A stretch of 64,000 bases of DNA from positions 568,601 through 632,600 of the forward strand of contig NZ_JOKH01000001.1 of the NCBI RefSeq assembly GCF_000722635.1. The letters run 5' to 3'. This DNA comes from Endozoicomonas numazuensis (GTDB lineage Bacteria > Pseudomonadota > Gammaproteobacteria > Pseudomonadales > Endozoicomonadaceae). Each line of letters starts with the position of its first letter. The stretch's first letter is position 1. The position numbers and the translations under genes were made by a program. Shown here one piece after another: positions 17,916 to 27,289 of this stretch. A model generated the notes under the pieces. The model ran no database searches. It worked only from the letters and a program-made list of their open reading frames with translations, and was not told the origin of the DNA.

Positions 17916-18371
17916 ATGACTAACAAGCTTCAGGTTGAGGCCATCCGCAAAGGCACCGTCATTGACCACATCCCTGCTGGTCAGGGTGTTAAAATCCTGG
18001 ATCGTCTGCACCTGCTGGACTCCGATGTCAGTATCACGGTGGGTTTCAACCTGCCCAGCAAGGCTCAGGGACGTAAGGATATTATCAAAGTCACTGACCT
18101 CAAGTTTACAGAGCAGGAAGCCAACCAGCTGGCCCTTTTTGCTCAAGGCGCCACCATTAATGTCATCGACGAATACAGCGTCGTCGACAAGTTCAACATG
18201 ACGGTGCCTGAAACACTGAGAGGGGCTTTTCCCTGCCCGAACTCAAACTGCATTACTCACAACGAACCTGTGAGCAGTTATTTCTACCTGAGGGAACAAA
18301 ACGACGATATACGTCTGAAGTGTCATTACTGCGAAAAGTCATTCAGTAAAGATATCGTTTCCGAACTCTGA
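17916..18371 (+). CDS. pyrI: Aspartate carbamoyltransferase regulatory chain
   Basis: A 151-residue allosteric subunit binding CTP, UTP and ATP. The C-terminal zinc domain shows CPNSNC and CHYC, the four Cys ligands. The ATG at 17916 has GAGGAAG seven to ten bases upstream and lies 13 bp after the pyrB stop, so the two form an operon. A strong terminator follows. Confidence 0.97.
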   Translation: MTNKLQVEAIRKGTVIDHIPAGQGVKILDRLHLLDSDVSITVGFNLPSKAQGRKDIIKVTDLKFTEQEANQLALFAQGATINVIDEYSVVDKFNMTVPETLRGAFPCPNSNCITHNEPVSSYFYLREQNDDIRLKCHYCEKSFSKDIVSEL

Positions 18372-18381
18372 TGACAGGTAA

Positions 18382-18413
18382 GGTTCTGACCCATTCAACG
18401 GGTCAGAACCTTT
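18382..18413. terminator. Bidirectional terminator between pyrI and the convergent gene
   Basis: GGTTCTGACCC / GGGTCAGAACC forms an 11-bp perfect stem with a 7-nt loop and ends in TTT; a short A run on the other side lets it serve the convergent gene too. Confidence 0.8.
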
Positions 18414-18415
18414 AA

Positions 18416-20659
18416 TCATTGAGCTTTCAAAAGAACCGCGCCTTCATAGCCGGCCATGGAGATTGAACTGACAGGCTCTCCCAAGCGGCCATCAAAATAC
18501 ACTCTTCTATAAAGACCTGGCAGCTGAACGACCGACGAATAACTCTGTTGAAACTCAGCATTATGTCCAAAGAAATCTGTTCTGTAGAGCACCAGACCTT
18601 TGCTGTACTCTCTGGCCAGAATCATTTCAGCAGGCCCCCCAGGTACAATCTCCCGGCTACTCCTTTGCAGATAAAACAAATTTGATGGCTCAATATCCAA
18701 CAGCCCACCGGGGAAATAGTTGCTAACCAGTTGAGTCTGGTTGGAATACCCGACGATGGCATAGTCCGTCACTTCATTTTTCGCCATATAGGCGACAGGT
18801 TCACGATTTCCTGGCAGAGTGCTGACAGGGACTCCTATATCCACAGAGAGCATGGCTTCAGGCAAGTACGCCATGTTTTTCGGAATACCTGCCTGATAGT
18901 AATTGGTTGAGCGGGTATTTTTACTGCCATAACTGAATATACGATTCCAGACGTGCAGGTAGGTTTTTCCCGGAACATTCAGCAGGTAATACTGAGCGAG
19001 AGAAGATTCTATATCTTTCTCCCAGTTCTCACGGGTATTCCCCAGCCTGTGAACCCTGCCACCTTCATTGATCATGGCGGCCAGAATGGACCAACGGTCT
19101 TGTCTGGAAAGGGCAAATGTGTCCCAGGCCTTACTGAGCCCAAACCAGCCACTGAACCCCAGGCTTGGTCGAATCAAACCTTCTCGTAAAAATATACTGA
19201 ATGAAGGAATAAAAGCACTGGCACCCTCTGCAGACCAGAGGTTCACCATCGAAATATTCGCACCAATAAAACTGCCCGAGTTAATCCTGATGGTTTCCAG
19301 TGTCTTGATGAAAGACTCTTGATAAAGAGCCTGAGCCTGAGGAGAGTTCACCGTATGAGGCATCTCTCTCAAACGGCCTCCTGAATGAGGGAAAAACTCA
19401 TTATTCAACAACCTGAAAAGATCATCGTTGTATGCACCGTTAAGCTTCAGCTCTCCCCAACTTTGTTTGTAATAATCTCCCAACAAATCGGCCAGGAGTG
19501 GGTTTTGCAAGTTAGGCCGTATCCAGGAAGAACGTGAACTCCACATTTTTCCCAAGGGCACAACCCGGGATTCCCACTCAAAACGCGCACTGGCAAAGGC
19601 ATTGCTTCTCTGACCAAATTCAACATCATCAATATAACCGTCGCCATTGAGATCGTTGGCTGGATCCCAGCCAGGAATTCGCCTGACAGAAACCTGCTGA
19701 CCTTTCGGATTGAATGCCTTGTAGTTCGAGTTAATGGAACTGACGGGGACGCTATACACCTCTGGCATCCAGTCTTTGACCCGAATATTCGCTAATCTGG
19801 GCGGTGTACCTGTCCCCTCTTTCCAAAGTAAACGAACCAGATAATAACGACCTTCATTAATCAGCATTCTTTTTCCGAAGTAAGGACCTCCACCGTACGT
19901 CTTGCCCGAACCATCATGGGTGGCAGCTCTTTTCCAGTCGGCAGGGGGTGTCCAGCTGATAACACCACTTCGACGCAGGTTATCAGTGCCATCTTTGACA
20001 ACCATCTGGCTCCAGCCACTGACCAGTCCACCCGACATTGAGGACGGGTATTCTACAACCAGCTCCCCGGAGCCTGAGACGGAAGACAGATCCAGCTCAA
20101 GTTGATCAAACTTCTCAAATAAATAGACATAAAGCCCCCCACCGGTTGCAGAATGCTTCCATACCGGTTTGTCATAAGGGGGCTTTTGATAGATAAGAAA
20201 TCCTGCATGGTCAGGCTGAACAGTCCAGCCGACAATACTGGGGATCCTGCCAAAAGGCGTTTTACTGCCATCAGCAGGGTCTTCAATCAACAAGTCCGTG
20301 TCTTCTGAGAAATGTAAAAAAAGTGATTCATAAGACTCTCGACGACTCTCTGTGCGAGCCCTGAGATACATTTCCAAATCGGTAGGAGAAAACTCCAGCT
20401 TCTGGTTGTACATATAACCCAGAGAGTAAGGTCCGTTGCTCTCACCTTCCCCAGCACCCAAAACCAGATCAGCCCTCTGCTGCTCCCAAATTTTTACTGA
20501 CTCGCCGGTGGGAAAGCGTTTCAGCCACTCACTCTGTTCTGGCGCCTCATGATTACCCGGCAGAATCCAGGCAACCCCTGCCGATGGATAGAATCGACCC
20601 GCCAGAGCCTCCAAAGTAAATAAGCCTGCCAGCAGTAGCATCCATGCATTCTTAAACAC
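18416..20659 (-). CDS. Large exported protein of unknown function, possibly a glycoside hydrolase
   Basis: 747 residues with a signal peptide (MLLLAGLFTLEALA). I do not recognise the family. Residues 336-347 (DLNGDGYIDDVE) form an EF-hand/dockerin-like calcium loop. The first 300 residues are rich in Trp, Tyr and Gly and beta-like. The middle (WSAEGASAFIPSFSIFLREGLIRPSLGF, and so on) looks like an alpha/beta catalytic core. The C-terminus (about 660-747) resembles the small beta-sandwich that ends many glycoside hydrolases. This suggests a secreted or periplasmic polysaccharide-active enzyme, but no catalytic pair can be assigned. It is monocistronic, convergent with pyrBI. Confidence 0.7.
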   Translation of the reverse strand: MFKNAWMLLLAGLFTLEALAGRFYPSAGVAWILPGNHEAPEQSEWLKRFPTGESVKIWEQQRADLVLGAGEGESNGPYSLGYMYNQKLEFSPTDLEMYLRARTESRRESYESLFLHFSEDTDLLIEDPADGSKTPFGRIPSIVGWTVQPDHAGFLIYQKPPYDKPVWKHSATGGGLYVYLFEKFDQLELDLSSVSGSGELVVEYPSSMSGGLVSGWSQMVVKDGTDNLRRSGVISWTPPADWKRAATHDGSGKTYGGGPYFGKRMLINEGRYYLVRLLWKEGTGTPPRLANIRVKDWMPEVYSVPVSSINSNYKAFNPKGQQVSVRRIPGWDPANDLNGDGYIDDVEFGQRSNAFASARFEWESRVVPLGKMWSSRSSWIRPNLQNPLLADLLGDYYKQSWGELKLNGAYNDDLFRLLNNEFFPHSGGRLREMPHTVNSPQAQALYQESFIKTLETIRINSGSFIGANISMVNLWSAEGASAFIPSFSIFLREGLIRPSLGFSGWFGLSKAWDTFALSRQDRWSILAAMINEGGRVHRLGNTRENWEKDIESSLAQYYLLNVPGKTYLHVWNRIFSYGSKNTRSTNYYQAGIPKNMAYLPEAMLSVDIGVPVSTLPGNREPVAYMAKNEVTDYAIVGYSNQTQLVSNYFPGGLLDIEPSNLFYLQRSSREIVPGGPAEMILAREYSKGLVLYRTDFFGHNAEFQQSYSSVVQLPGLYRRVYFDGRLGEPVSSISMAGYEGAVLLKAQ

Positions 20660-20895
20660 TGTTTTTACCTGTTGCGATAAACCTGGTCCACCCAGATGGG
20701 CACCTGATTATCATGTGTTCGGCCATCACTGACAGCTCATAAGGAACCATCTCCCTGTGACCTATGTCTAATGGCTGCATTACGTGATTTTTAGTATATT
20801 TAGAACTGTTTCTCATGAAAAAGAGACCATTTGACCACACTTACCGGATTTTCATGACTAACAGAGTCCACAGCATCTGATCAGTGAGGTTGCCG

Positions 20896-21213
20896 ATGGA
20901 ATTAGCACCAGCGCAATGCATTATGAGCCTGATGACTCAGGGACCCGAAAAGAGCCCGGAGCCGGATACGCTGGCCGCCAGAAACCAGAAGTTTGCTGAA
21001 GAAGCGAGTTTTTTCTTCACTTTCTTCAAAAATCGCCTCCTCAGACCTATGCCAGATCAGCCATTAATGCTGATGCTGTACAAATCAAAACTGCGTAGAA
21101 AACAAAGAAAGGTCAGTAAAAAAGACAAGCTCGACAACCTCTATATGCGCAAGAGAAAGAGTGAAGCGCAGGAAAACCAGTCTGATAGCGACACGGATGA
21201 GCAATCAGTTTAG
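20896..21213 (+). CDS. Small basic hypothetical protein
   Basis: 105 residues, not recognised. The ATG at 20896 has AGG six to seven bases upstream. The N-terminal part has FFFTFFKNRLLRPMP and a plausible short helix. The C-terminal half is strongly charged (KLRRKQRKVSKKDK, then an acidic SDSDTDEQ tail), suggesting nucleic-acid or ribosome contact, or disorder. It lies 228 bp before the RhlB-type helicase gene on the same strand. It may be real but could be spurious. Confidence 0.4.
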   Translation: MELAPAQCIMSLMTQGPEKSPEPDTLAARNQKFAEEASFFFTFFKNRLLRPMPDQPLMLMLYKSKLRRKQRKVSKKDKLDNLYMRKRKSEAQENQSDSDTDEQSV

Positions 21214-21259
21214 CAATCAACCGCCAGATACCTTAGAATCCTCGTGATATGCCGCAGCC

Positions 21260-21327
21260 TTGTGAATCCGGTTTCCTGCGGCGCATTACTGCTGAACAGG
21301 AGCCTGACCGGGAACAGGCTGGTTCCT
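21260..21327. repeat. Two adjacent imperfect hairpins upstream of rhlB
   Basis: Around 21250-21285 GCCGCAG and CTGCGGC face each other. At 21298-21327 AGGAGCCTG faces an interrupted CAGGCTGGTTCCT. The second shares AGGAGCCTGACCG with the hairpin at 43661-43703. They fall in the long leader of the helicase gene. Confidence 0.4.
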
Positions 21328-21441
21328 GAAGGCCAACCTCTCTTTCTGTTTGCCCAATTTTTACTGTAAGGGCGGAGATACCGGTCATCAGCAGACTACA
21401 TCCCCGGTTCCGAGATACTCTCAGGACAAGTCAGCCAATCG

Positions 21442-22902
21442 TTGGAGACCGGGATACCGATACCGTATTGGAACGAGATTAAAGCATTGAGTGGATTACT
21501 AGGTCTGTTCAGAAAGAAAAAAGAGCCTTCAGCAGGTGGACAAAAGTCCTCCCCGACGCCTGAAAGCTCTTCCCGCAAGTCTCAGGGGGGGAAGAAAAAC
21601 ACCCAATCCTCCAGAGGCAACTCCAAAAACCCCAAATCCCAGAACACAGCTCGCCGAAACCACCCCCGCAGCTCTCATCGCTCTACCCATAAAAAGCCTG
21701 AGCCCTCCTGGGATATCAGCCAGTTCCAGGTAGAACCAGAGCAGGGTAAAACCCGCTTTCATGACTTCGAGCTGCCTGACCCACTGATGAGAGCTATTCA
21801 GGAACTTGGATTCAAATACTGCACACCGATTCAAGCCGAAGTACTGGGTAGTACGCTGGCTGGACGAGATGCCATTGGTAAAGCCCAAACCGGCACCGGT
21901 AAAACAGCTGCTTTTCTGGTCAGTACGATCAAACAGCTGATTGATATCCCTCCGCCGGATCAACGCTACCTTGGGGAGCCTCGTGCCGTCATCATTGCCC
22001 CCACCCGGGAGCTGGCTCTACAAATTGGTCAGGACGCTGAAGGTCTGACTAAACATCTGCCGCTGAATGTACTGACAGTTGTCGGCGGCATGGACTACGA
22101 CAAACAGCGAAGTCGCATGAGCAGTGGCTTTGTCGACATTCTTGTGGCCACACCTGGCAGACTGCTGGATTACTGCGAACGTAAAGACCTTCATCTCGAT
22201 CTAATAGAAACACTGATCATAGATGAAGCGGATCGCATGCTGGATATGGGCTTTATTCCACAGGTTCGTCGCATTATTCGCATGACACCTCGTCCTGGCG
22301 ATCGTCAAACCCTTTTGTTCTCCGCCACCTTCACCGAAGAGGTTTTGAGGTTGGGTGAGCAATGGACCTGGAAACCTGTCAAAGTTGAAATTGAGCCTGA
22401 TAGTGTCGCAACAGAGACAGTTGATCAGAAGGTTTATATTGTTACCAATGAGCAGAAAGTCCCTCTTTTGATCAACCTGATCAATCAGAACAACCTTGAA
22501 CGGGTTATCGTATTCACCAACCGCAGAGACGAAACCCGTCGATTGACTGAAAAGCTGCAAAAGAAAGGACTTAAGGCCGATCAGATTTCTGGTGAAGTTC
22601 CACAGAAGAAACGCCTCAAGACTCTGGATAACTTCAAGAATGGCAGGCTGACGGTTCTGGTCGCCACGGATGTAGCCGGACGTGGTATTCATATTGAAGG
22701 GATCAGCCACGTGATTAACTACAACCTGCCAGAAGATCCGGAAGATTATGTTCACCGCATTGGCCGGACAGGACGAGCAGGCGCCACGGGCACCAGTATC
22801 AGTTTCGCCTGTGAAGAAGACTCATTCCTGATCCCTGATCTGGAAGAAATGCTGGGTGCCAAACTCAATCTGGAATACCCACCTGAAGAACTGCTGAAGT
22901 AA
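21442..22902 (+). CDS. rhlB: DEAD-box ATP-dependent RNA helicase (Pseudomonas-type RhlB)
   Basis: Unwinds RNA in degradosome-type complexes. Motifs in order: Q-motif ([12 protein letters not shown]), Walker [54 protein letters not shown] and [10 protein letters not shown]. The first 90 residues are a low-complexity basic Ser/Lys/Gln linker as in pseudomonad RhlB. No ATG fits the start: TTG 21442 has a poor ribosome site, TTG 21487 a weak one. ATT 21478 has GGA five bases upstream and aligns with the family's usual N-terminus ([11 protein letters not shown]), so initiation at a rare codon is possible. Confidence 0.93.
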   Translation: METGIPIPYWNEIKALSGLLGLFRKKKEPSAGGQKSSPTPESSSRKSQGGKKNTQSSRGNSKNPKSQNTARRNHPRSSHRSTHKKPEPSWDISQFQVEPEQGKTRFHDFELPDPLMRAIQELGFKYCTPIQAEVLGSTLAGRDAIGKAQTGTGKTAAFLVSTIKQLIDIPPPDQRYLGEPRAVIIAPTRELALQIGQDAEGLTKHLPLNVLTVVGGMDYDKQRSRMSSGFVDILVATPGRLLDYCERKDLHLDLIETLIIDEADRMLDMGFIPQVRRIIRMTPRPGDRQTLLFSATFTEEVLRLGEQWTWKPVKVEIEPDSVATETVDQKVYIVTNEQKVPLLINLINQNNLERVIVFTNRRDETRRLTEKLQKKGLKADQISGEVPQKKRLKTLDNFKNGRLTVLVATDVAGRGIHIEGISHVINYNLPEDPEDYVHRIGRTGRAGATGTSISFACEEDSFLIPDLEEMLGAKLNLEYPPEELLK

Positions 22903-22916
22903 CCAGACCTTCCCTC

Positions 22917-22952
22917 TCGACAGCGAATTTTTGTATGAAGATTCGCTGTCGA
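22917..22952. terminator. Inverted repeat after rhlB
   Basis: TCGACAGCGAAT and ATTCGCTGTCGA form a 12-bp perfect stem with a 12-nt loop, 15 bp after the stop codon. There is no T run, so it may be a rho-independent-like 3' stabiliser. The following 240 bp is very AT-rich. Confidence 0.55.
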
Positions 22953-23193
22953 CGACGGCTTGAGATTTAATAAAAAAGTTATATAAAAGAAAAAATTAGA
23001 ACCTTTTAAGTTCTTTTTTTAGCAGAAATAGAAATGTAATCCTCTAAGTTTAGAATTATTCCGTCCTTATTAAAATAACTAATTCGGTATTTTGAATTTT
23101 TTATTTCTGTTAGCAATTTAAACTTGCTGACTGGCCTCTTTTCGATAAAAATCAAATATGAGAGATCCAAAAAAACGGACGAGGAAGACGCCT

Positions 23194-24597
23194 ATGGGAA
23201 ATGCCTTGGAAGCCAGGCCGATCATCTCAACACAAACTACAACCTACATACTCGACAGTAATGTTCTGATACACGACCCCAACTCGATCCTCAATTTTGA
23301 AGAGCACCAGGTGCTCATCCCCATGACCGTTCTGGAGGAACTGGACAAGCTTAAGAACGGAAAGCAAACCATTGCTGCTGACTGCCGACAGGCCATCAGA
23401 CTGATTGATCAAATACTGGGCACTGCCTCACCCGCAGAGATCGAAGCAGGCGTTCCTATCAGACGTGGTAATAAGTCAGAGCCTCAGGGTACTCTCTCAA
23501 TCCTGAGCTCTCATCACGTTGAAAATATCACCACTCTGCCCACCAGCAATAACGATAACCGTATCATTAACGATATCTGCCATTTCCAGGAAACTCATCC
23601 GGGTGCACCGGTTATCCTGGTCACCAAAGATATCAATATGCGCCTCAAAGCCAGAGGATGCGGAATTCCAACGGAGGATTACCACAGCGACCAGCTGGTT
23701 TCCGATATTGGTCTACTCAATAAAGGTTACCGACTGTTTGAAGGCAACTTCTGGGATAGAGTTTCTCAGGTTCAGACAGAACAACTGGAAGGTGTTACCT
23801 TCCATAGATTGCTGAAAGAAGAACTCGGCGATGATATCTATCTGAACCAGTTCTTTCTGGACGACACCGGGTTTGTAGCCAGAGTCAATGCTATCACTCA
23901 GGATGAAGTTCAGTTACAGCATTACTGTCGTGAATCATTAATGAGCCAGGAAGCCTGGGGTCTTCAGCCTCTTGATATCTATCAAGCCATGGCTTTGAAT
24001 CTTCTGCTGGATCCTGATATTCATCTGGTCAATCTGACCGGTGCTGCGGGTTCAGGTAAAACGATTCTCGCTCTGGCTGCAGCTATTGAGATGACGGTAG
24101 CCACCAAGCAATTCCGTCGAATCATTGCTACCCGCTCAACCCGGGGGCTGGATGAAGACATTGGTTATTTACCTGGTACGGAAGCGGAGAAAATGGAGCC
24201 TTGGCTGGGCGCCATTACCGATAACCTCGAAGCTCTGCATTGTGACGATGAATCCACCAACAGCAGTGTGGACTACATCCTCAAGCAGGTTCCCCTCCAC
24301 TTCAAATCCCTGAACTATATCCGGGGCCGAAGCTTTCAGCAGAGTCTGATCATTATTGATGAGTGTCAGAACCTGACGCCACACCAGATAAAAACAATAA
24401 TCACCCGTGCGGGTTCCGGCAGTAAGGTGATCTGTTTGGGCAACCTGGCCCAGATTGACACGCCTTACCTGGCACCCACCAGTTCAGGTCTGACTTATAT
24501 GACCGAGCGGTTCAAGAATTTCCCACACGGTGGAGCCATACAACTACAGGGAGTCCCACGCTCACCACTGGCCGCTTACGCTGAAGAAAACCTTTAA
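23194..24597 (+). CDS. PIN-PhoH fusion ATPase (PhoH2/YlaK type)
   Basis: About 467 residues. The N-terminal PIN ribonuclease domain (about 15-145) begins TYILDSNVLIHDP, with later acidic residues in NRIINDI and LVTKDINMR. The C-terminal PhoH domain (about 270-467) has Walker A GAAGSGKT and Walker B LIIIDECQN. Family members act as RNA helicase/RNase pairs. The ATG at 23194 has GAGGAAG seven bases upstream; the frame opens earlier at ATG 23158, which lacks a ribosome site. It stands alone between two hairpins. Confidence 0.92.
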   Translation: MGNALEARPIISTQTTTYILDSNVLIHDPNSILNFEEHQVLIPMTVLEELDKLKNGKQTIAADCRQAIRLIDQILGTASPAEIEAGVPIRRGNKSEPQGTLSILSSHHVENITTLPTSNNDNRIINDICHFQETHPGAPVILVTKDINMRLKARGCGIPTEDYHSDQLVSDIGLLNKGYRLFEGNFWDRVSQVQTEQLEGVTFHRLLKEELGDDIYLNQFFLDDTGFVARVNAITQDEVQLQHYCRESLMSQEAWGLQPLDIYQAMALNLLLDPDIHLVNLTGAAGSGKTILALAAAIEMTVATKQFRRIIATRSTRGLDEDIGYLPGTEAEKMEPWLGAITDNLEALHCDDESTNSSVDYILKQVPLHFKSLNYIRGRSFQQSLIIIDECQNLTPHQIKTIITRAGSGSKVICLGNLAQIDTPYLAPTSSGLTYMTERFKNFPHGGAIQLQGVPRSPLAAYAEENL

Positions 24598-24775
24598 CTT
24601 TCATTGTCCGTTGAGGGATAGCCAGACTTTTTAGTCTGGCTATCTAATGCCTATAGTAAAATAAAATACAGGCAACAGAAATTAATCATTAACTTTCCTG
24701 CGCAACACCCCCTATCCTGAGTTCTATCGACCTGCATCAACTCAGCAGGTATCTCACTGGAATACAGTAGAGTAA
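24598..24775. other. Spacer before the 129-bp element
   Basis: It holds the phoH2 terminator at 24617-24644 and otherwise nothing recognisable. Together with the 129-bp element it makes a 347-bp gene-free stretch ahead of gdhA. Confidence 0.6.
24617..24644 (+). terminator. Hairpin terminator after the PhoH-type gene
   Basis: GATAGCCAGACT-TTTT-AGTCTGGCTATC: a 12-bp perfect stem with a 4-nt loop starting 19 bp after the stop. It has only a short T tract, so termination efficiency is uncertain. Confidence 0.7.
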
Positions 24776-24904
24776 CTATACCCATTGGATTTCAAGATGC
24801 TACCAGGCGACAAGTGAGCGAAGCCCTGTGAGCCTACAAGTAGTAGGTGATCAGGGTGAGCGAACGCTGGCAACAACGTAGCATCTTGAAAGGCGATGGG
24901 TATA
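24776..24904. repeat. 129-bp palindromic element, copy 1
   Basis: Identical over 129 bp to 32109-32237. It begins CTATACCCAT and ends ATGGGTATA. The outer 27 bp are inverted repeats with three mismatches (TATACCCAT, then a 4-bp variable box, then TTTCAAGATGCTAC). The centre is a nested hairpin CCCTG-TGAG-CCTAC-AAGTA-GTAGG-TGAT-CAGGG. There is no coding potential. Its end lies 40 bp before the gdhA start codon, so it would be transcribed in, or override, the gdhA leader. It looks like a non-autonomous mobile element (MITE-like) or large REP/BIME-type repeat. Confidence 0.93.
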
Positions 24905-24944
24905 TCCGCTTCCCGGCGTTACTCAACGATAAGGAGCAGGCACC

Positions 24945-26294
24945 ATGTTTTCTAATAAACTAAATCTTGACGATTTCATGCTAGGGCTGGCCAAGCGCAA
25001 TCCACACGAACCTGAGTTCTATCAGGCAGTTTATGAGGTGGCACAGAGTGTTATTCCCTATATCAATCACCACCCGGAATATATTGATGCCCGTATCCTG
25101 GAAAGGATGACGGAGCCAGACCGAATTATCAGTTTCAGAGTTTGCTGGGAAGACGACGAAGGGCACATAAGAGTCAATCGTGGATACAGAGTTCAATTCA
25201 ACAATGCTATTGGTCCCTATAAAGGTGGACTTCGCTTTACCAGCCACCTCACTCTGGACACATTAAAATTTCTGGGCTTTGAACAAACCTTCAAAAACAG
25301 CCTGACCACTCTGCCACTGGGCGCAGCAAAAGGCGGCTCCGACTTTAACCCTAAGGGGAAAAGTGATCGGGAAGTCATGCGTTTCTGCCAGTCCTTCATG
25401 TCCGAACTACACAAACATATTGGTGTGTACACCGATATTCCCGCCGGCGACATTGGCGTCGGAGGCCGTGAAATCAGCTATTTATTTGGACAATACAAAC
25501 GGCTGGAGAATCAATTCCAGGGGGTTCTGACGGGTAAAGGGCTGGAATACGGTGGCAGTCTTATCCGCAAGGAAGCCACTGGCTTTGGCACCACCTACTT
25601 CATGGAAGAGATACTGAAAGAACATGGCAGCTCTCTGGAAGGAAAAAAGTGTGTTATTTCAGGTTCCGGTAATGTCGCGCTTTATACAGCAGAAAAAGTC
25701 ATGCAACTGGGCGGCCATGTACTCGCCATGTCTGACTCGTCTGGCACAATTCATATACCTGACGGCATCAGCCGGGAACAACTGGACTGGTTGATCGACC
25801 TGAAAGAAAACCGTCGGGGCAGAATTCAGGAATTTGCTGAACATTTTCAATGTGAGTTTTTACCAGATACAAAAGTCTGGGGCATTCCTTGTCAGATTGC
25901 CTTTGCTTGTGCGACACAAAATGAGCTGGAGAAATCCGACGCTCAACAGCTCATCAAAAATGGCTGTATCGCGGTGGCCGAAGGTGCCAACATGCCCTCC
26001 ACTCTGGAAGCCGTTCACCTCTTCAAGAAGAACAATATTTTATTTGCTCCAGCCAAAGCCGCAAATGCCGGAGGCGTTGCTGTTTCTGGTCTGGAAATGA
26101 CTCAAAACAGTATGAGGTTGTCCTGGTCGATGGAAGAACTTGAAGATCGCCTGAAAACAATCATGCAGAAAATACACAGCCAGTGCATCAAGTACGGTCG
26201 AGGTGAAGGTGAAACCATCGACTATGTTAGGGGAGCCAACATAGCCGGTTTCAAGAAAGTGGCTGATGCCATGCTGGCTTATGGGGTCGTGTAA
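24945..26294 (+). CDS. gdhA: NADP-type glutamate dehydrogenase
   Basis: Reductive amination of 2-oxoglutarate to glutamate in the cytoplasm. It has 449 residues. GPYKGGLRF and the catalytic-lysine segment GAAKGGSDFNPKGKS mark the substrate site. The Rossmann motif is SGSGNVA, and ANAGGVAVSGLEMTQNS closes the family signature. The length equals that of hexameric enteric GdhA. The ATG follows AAGGAG. The promoter must lie in or before the 129-bp element. Confidence 0.97.
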   Translation: MFSNKLNLDDFMLGLAKRNPHEPEFYQAVYEVAQSVIPYINHHPEYIDARILERMTEPDRIISFRVCWEDDEGHIRVNRGYRVQFNNAIGPYKGGLRFTSHLTLDTLKFLGFEQTFKNSLTTLPLGAAKGGSDFNPKGKSDREVMRFCQSFMSELHKHIGVYTDIPAGDIGVGGREISYLFGQYKRLENQFQGVLTGKGLEYGGSLIRKEATGFGTTYFMEEILKEHGSSLEGKKCVISGSGNVALYTAEKVMQLGGHVLAMSDSSGTIHIPDGISREQLDWLIDLKENRRGRIQEFAEHFQCEFLPDTKVWGIPCQIAFACATQNELEKSDAQQLIKNGCIAVAEGANMPSTLEAVHLFKKNNILFAPAKAANAGGVAVSGLEMTQNSMRLSWSMEELEDRLKTIMQKIHSQCIKYGRGEGETIDYVRGANIAGFKKVADAMLAYGVV

Positions 26295-26346
26295 TTATTT
26301 TTTACTCAAGCTACCCCATAATATAACTGCCTTATTTGACCAGTCC

Positions 26347-26409
26347 CCGTTCGGGCTGAGCCTGTCGAAGCCCAGAGCCACCACCCTTCGACAGGCTCAG
26401 GGTGAACGG
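26347..26409. repeat. REP-like inverted repeat after gdhA
   Basis: Two 24-bp arms (26347-26370 and 26386-26409) are inverted copies with three mismatches, centred on GAGCCTGTCGAAG / CTTCGACAGGCTC. This core belongs to a repeat family seen between genes in many proteobacteria. It lies between gdhA and the convergent hydrolase gene and could serve as a terminator for both. Confidence 0.75.
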
Positions 26410-26449
26410 AGTTCATGTTTTAATCGGGAAGTTATTTCAAGACAAATCC

Positions 26450-27289
26450 TTACGGGATAGCTTTATTTACAGAAGCAACCTTTTGGATAAATGCTCTTAT
26501 AGAAGGATAAAAATTTGGAGACTCATCCAGATTATTGTGGTCATAACCTGTAAGAACCTTCGTATCTGATGAACCTTGCCAGACTTGAGACAATTTGTGT
26601 CCATGGGATGGAGGAATAATCTGATCCAATGATGCAATGAGAAATAATGCTGGAGTATTTAACTGACCAGCTCGCTGTAAACTTTCAAATGGGTGTTTCA
26701 ATATCCATCGAACTGGTAACCATGGAAAATGATGGCTAACAACAGCTCGCAGGCTGTCGTAAGGAGTTACTAGAACCACGCCAAAAAGTGATTGATTATT
26801 GAGCTTAACTTGTTGGGTCAGCTGAACTGCCACTCCACTTCCAAGACTTCGCCCCATCAGCAAAATTCTTTCTGGAGAAACTTCTTTTTCTTTGATGAGA
26901 TACTCATATTGAGCCCAAGCATCTGCAACCAAGCTTTCTTCTGAAGGAGAACCATTACTGCTTCCGTACCCTCGATAGTTGAAAGCATAAAACTCCGACA
27001 CTCCCAACTCTTTAGATAAGTAAAGCATTGTGGAAACGTCTTCTGCATTGCCTCCAAAGTAAAGTACTACAACGCCATTGGACTTATCAGTAAATTGCCG
27101 CCTGAAACCACTCAGAACAACATCTCCACGCTCAAGATTGATAGATGTATGCTCAACGCCCTTGAGTATATGGTGATCATTCGTTGCACCTGGGAAAATA
27201 AAACCATTCTGTTGTATAAAGAAAAACAGACAAACACATAGATATATCCCAAACACCACTAAAGTGATCAGTCCGAGGACACTACTCAT
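26450..27289 (-). CDS. Membrane-anchored alpha/beta hydrolase
   Basis: 279 residues. An N-terminal TM anchor (VLGLITLVVFGIYLCVCLFF) precedes a hydrolase fold with the nucleophile elbow GRS148LGSG, a likely Asp in IASLDQIIPPSH and His in YDHNNL. It resembles Bem46/ABHD13-type hydrolases; the substrate is unknown. The ATG at 27289 overlaps the stop of the upstream lipoprotein gene (ATGAGTAG), implying translational coupling. Confidence 0.8.
   Translation of the reverse strand: MSSVLGLITLVVFGIYLCVCLFFFIQQNGFIFPGATNDHHILKGVEHTSINLERGDVVLSGFRRQFTDKSNGVVVLYFGGNAEDVSTMLYLSKELGVSEFYAFNYRGYGSSNGSPSEESLVADAWAQYEYLIKEKEVSPERILLMGRSLGSGVAVQLTQQVKLNNQSLFGVVLVTPYDSLRAVVSHHFPWLPVRWILKHPFESLQRAGQLNTPALFLIASLDQIIPPSHGHKLSQVWQGSSDTKVLTGYDHNNLDESPNFYPSIRAFIQKVASVNKAIP

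Noticed and set aside
22201-22755. Minus-strand open frame opposite the RhlB-type helicase
   Set aside because: It mirrors conserved helicase codons; no ribosome site or family match.
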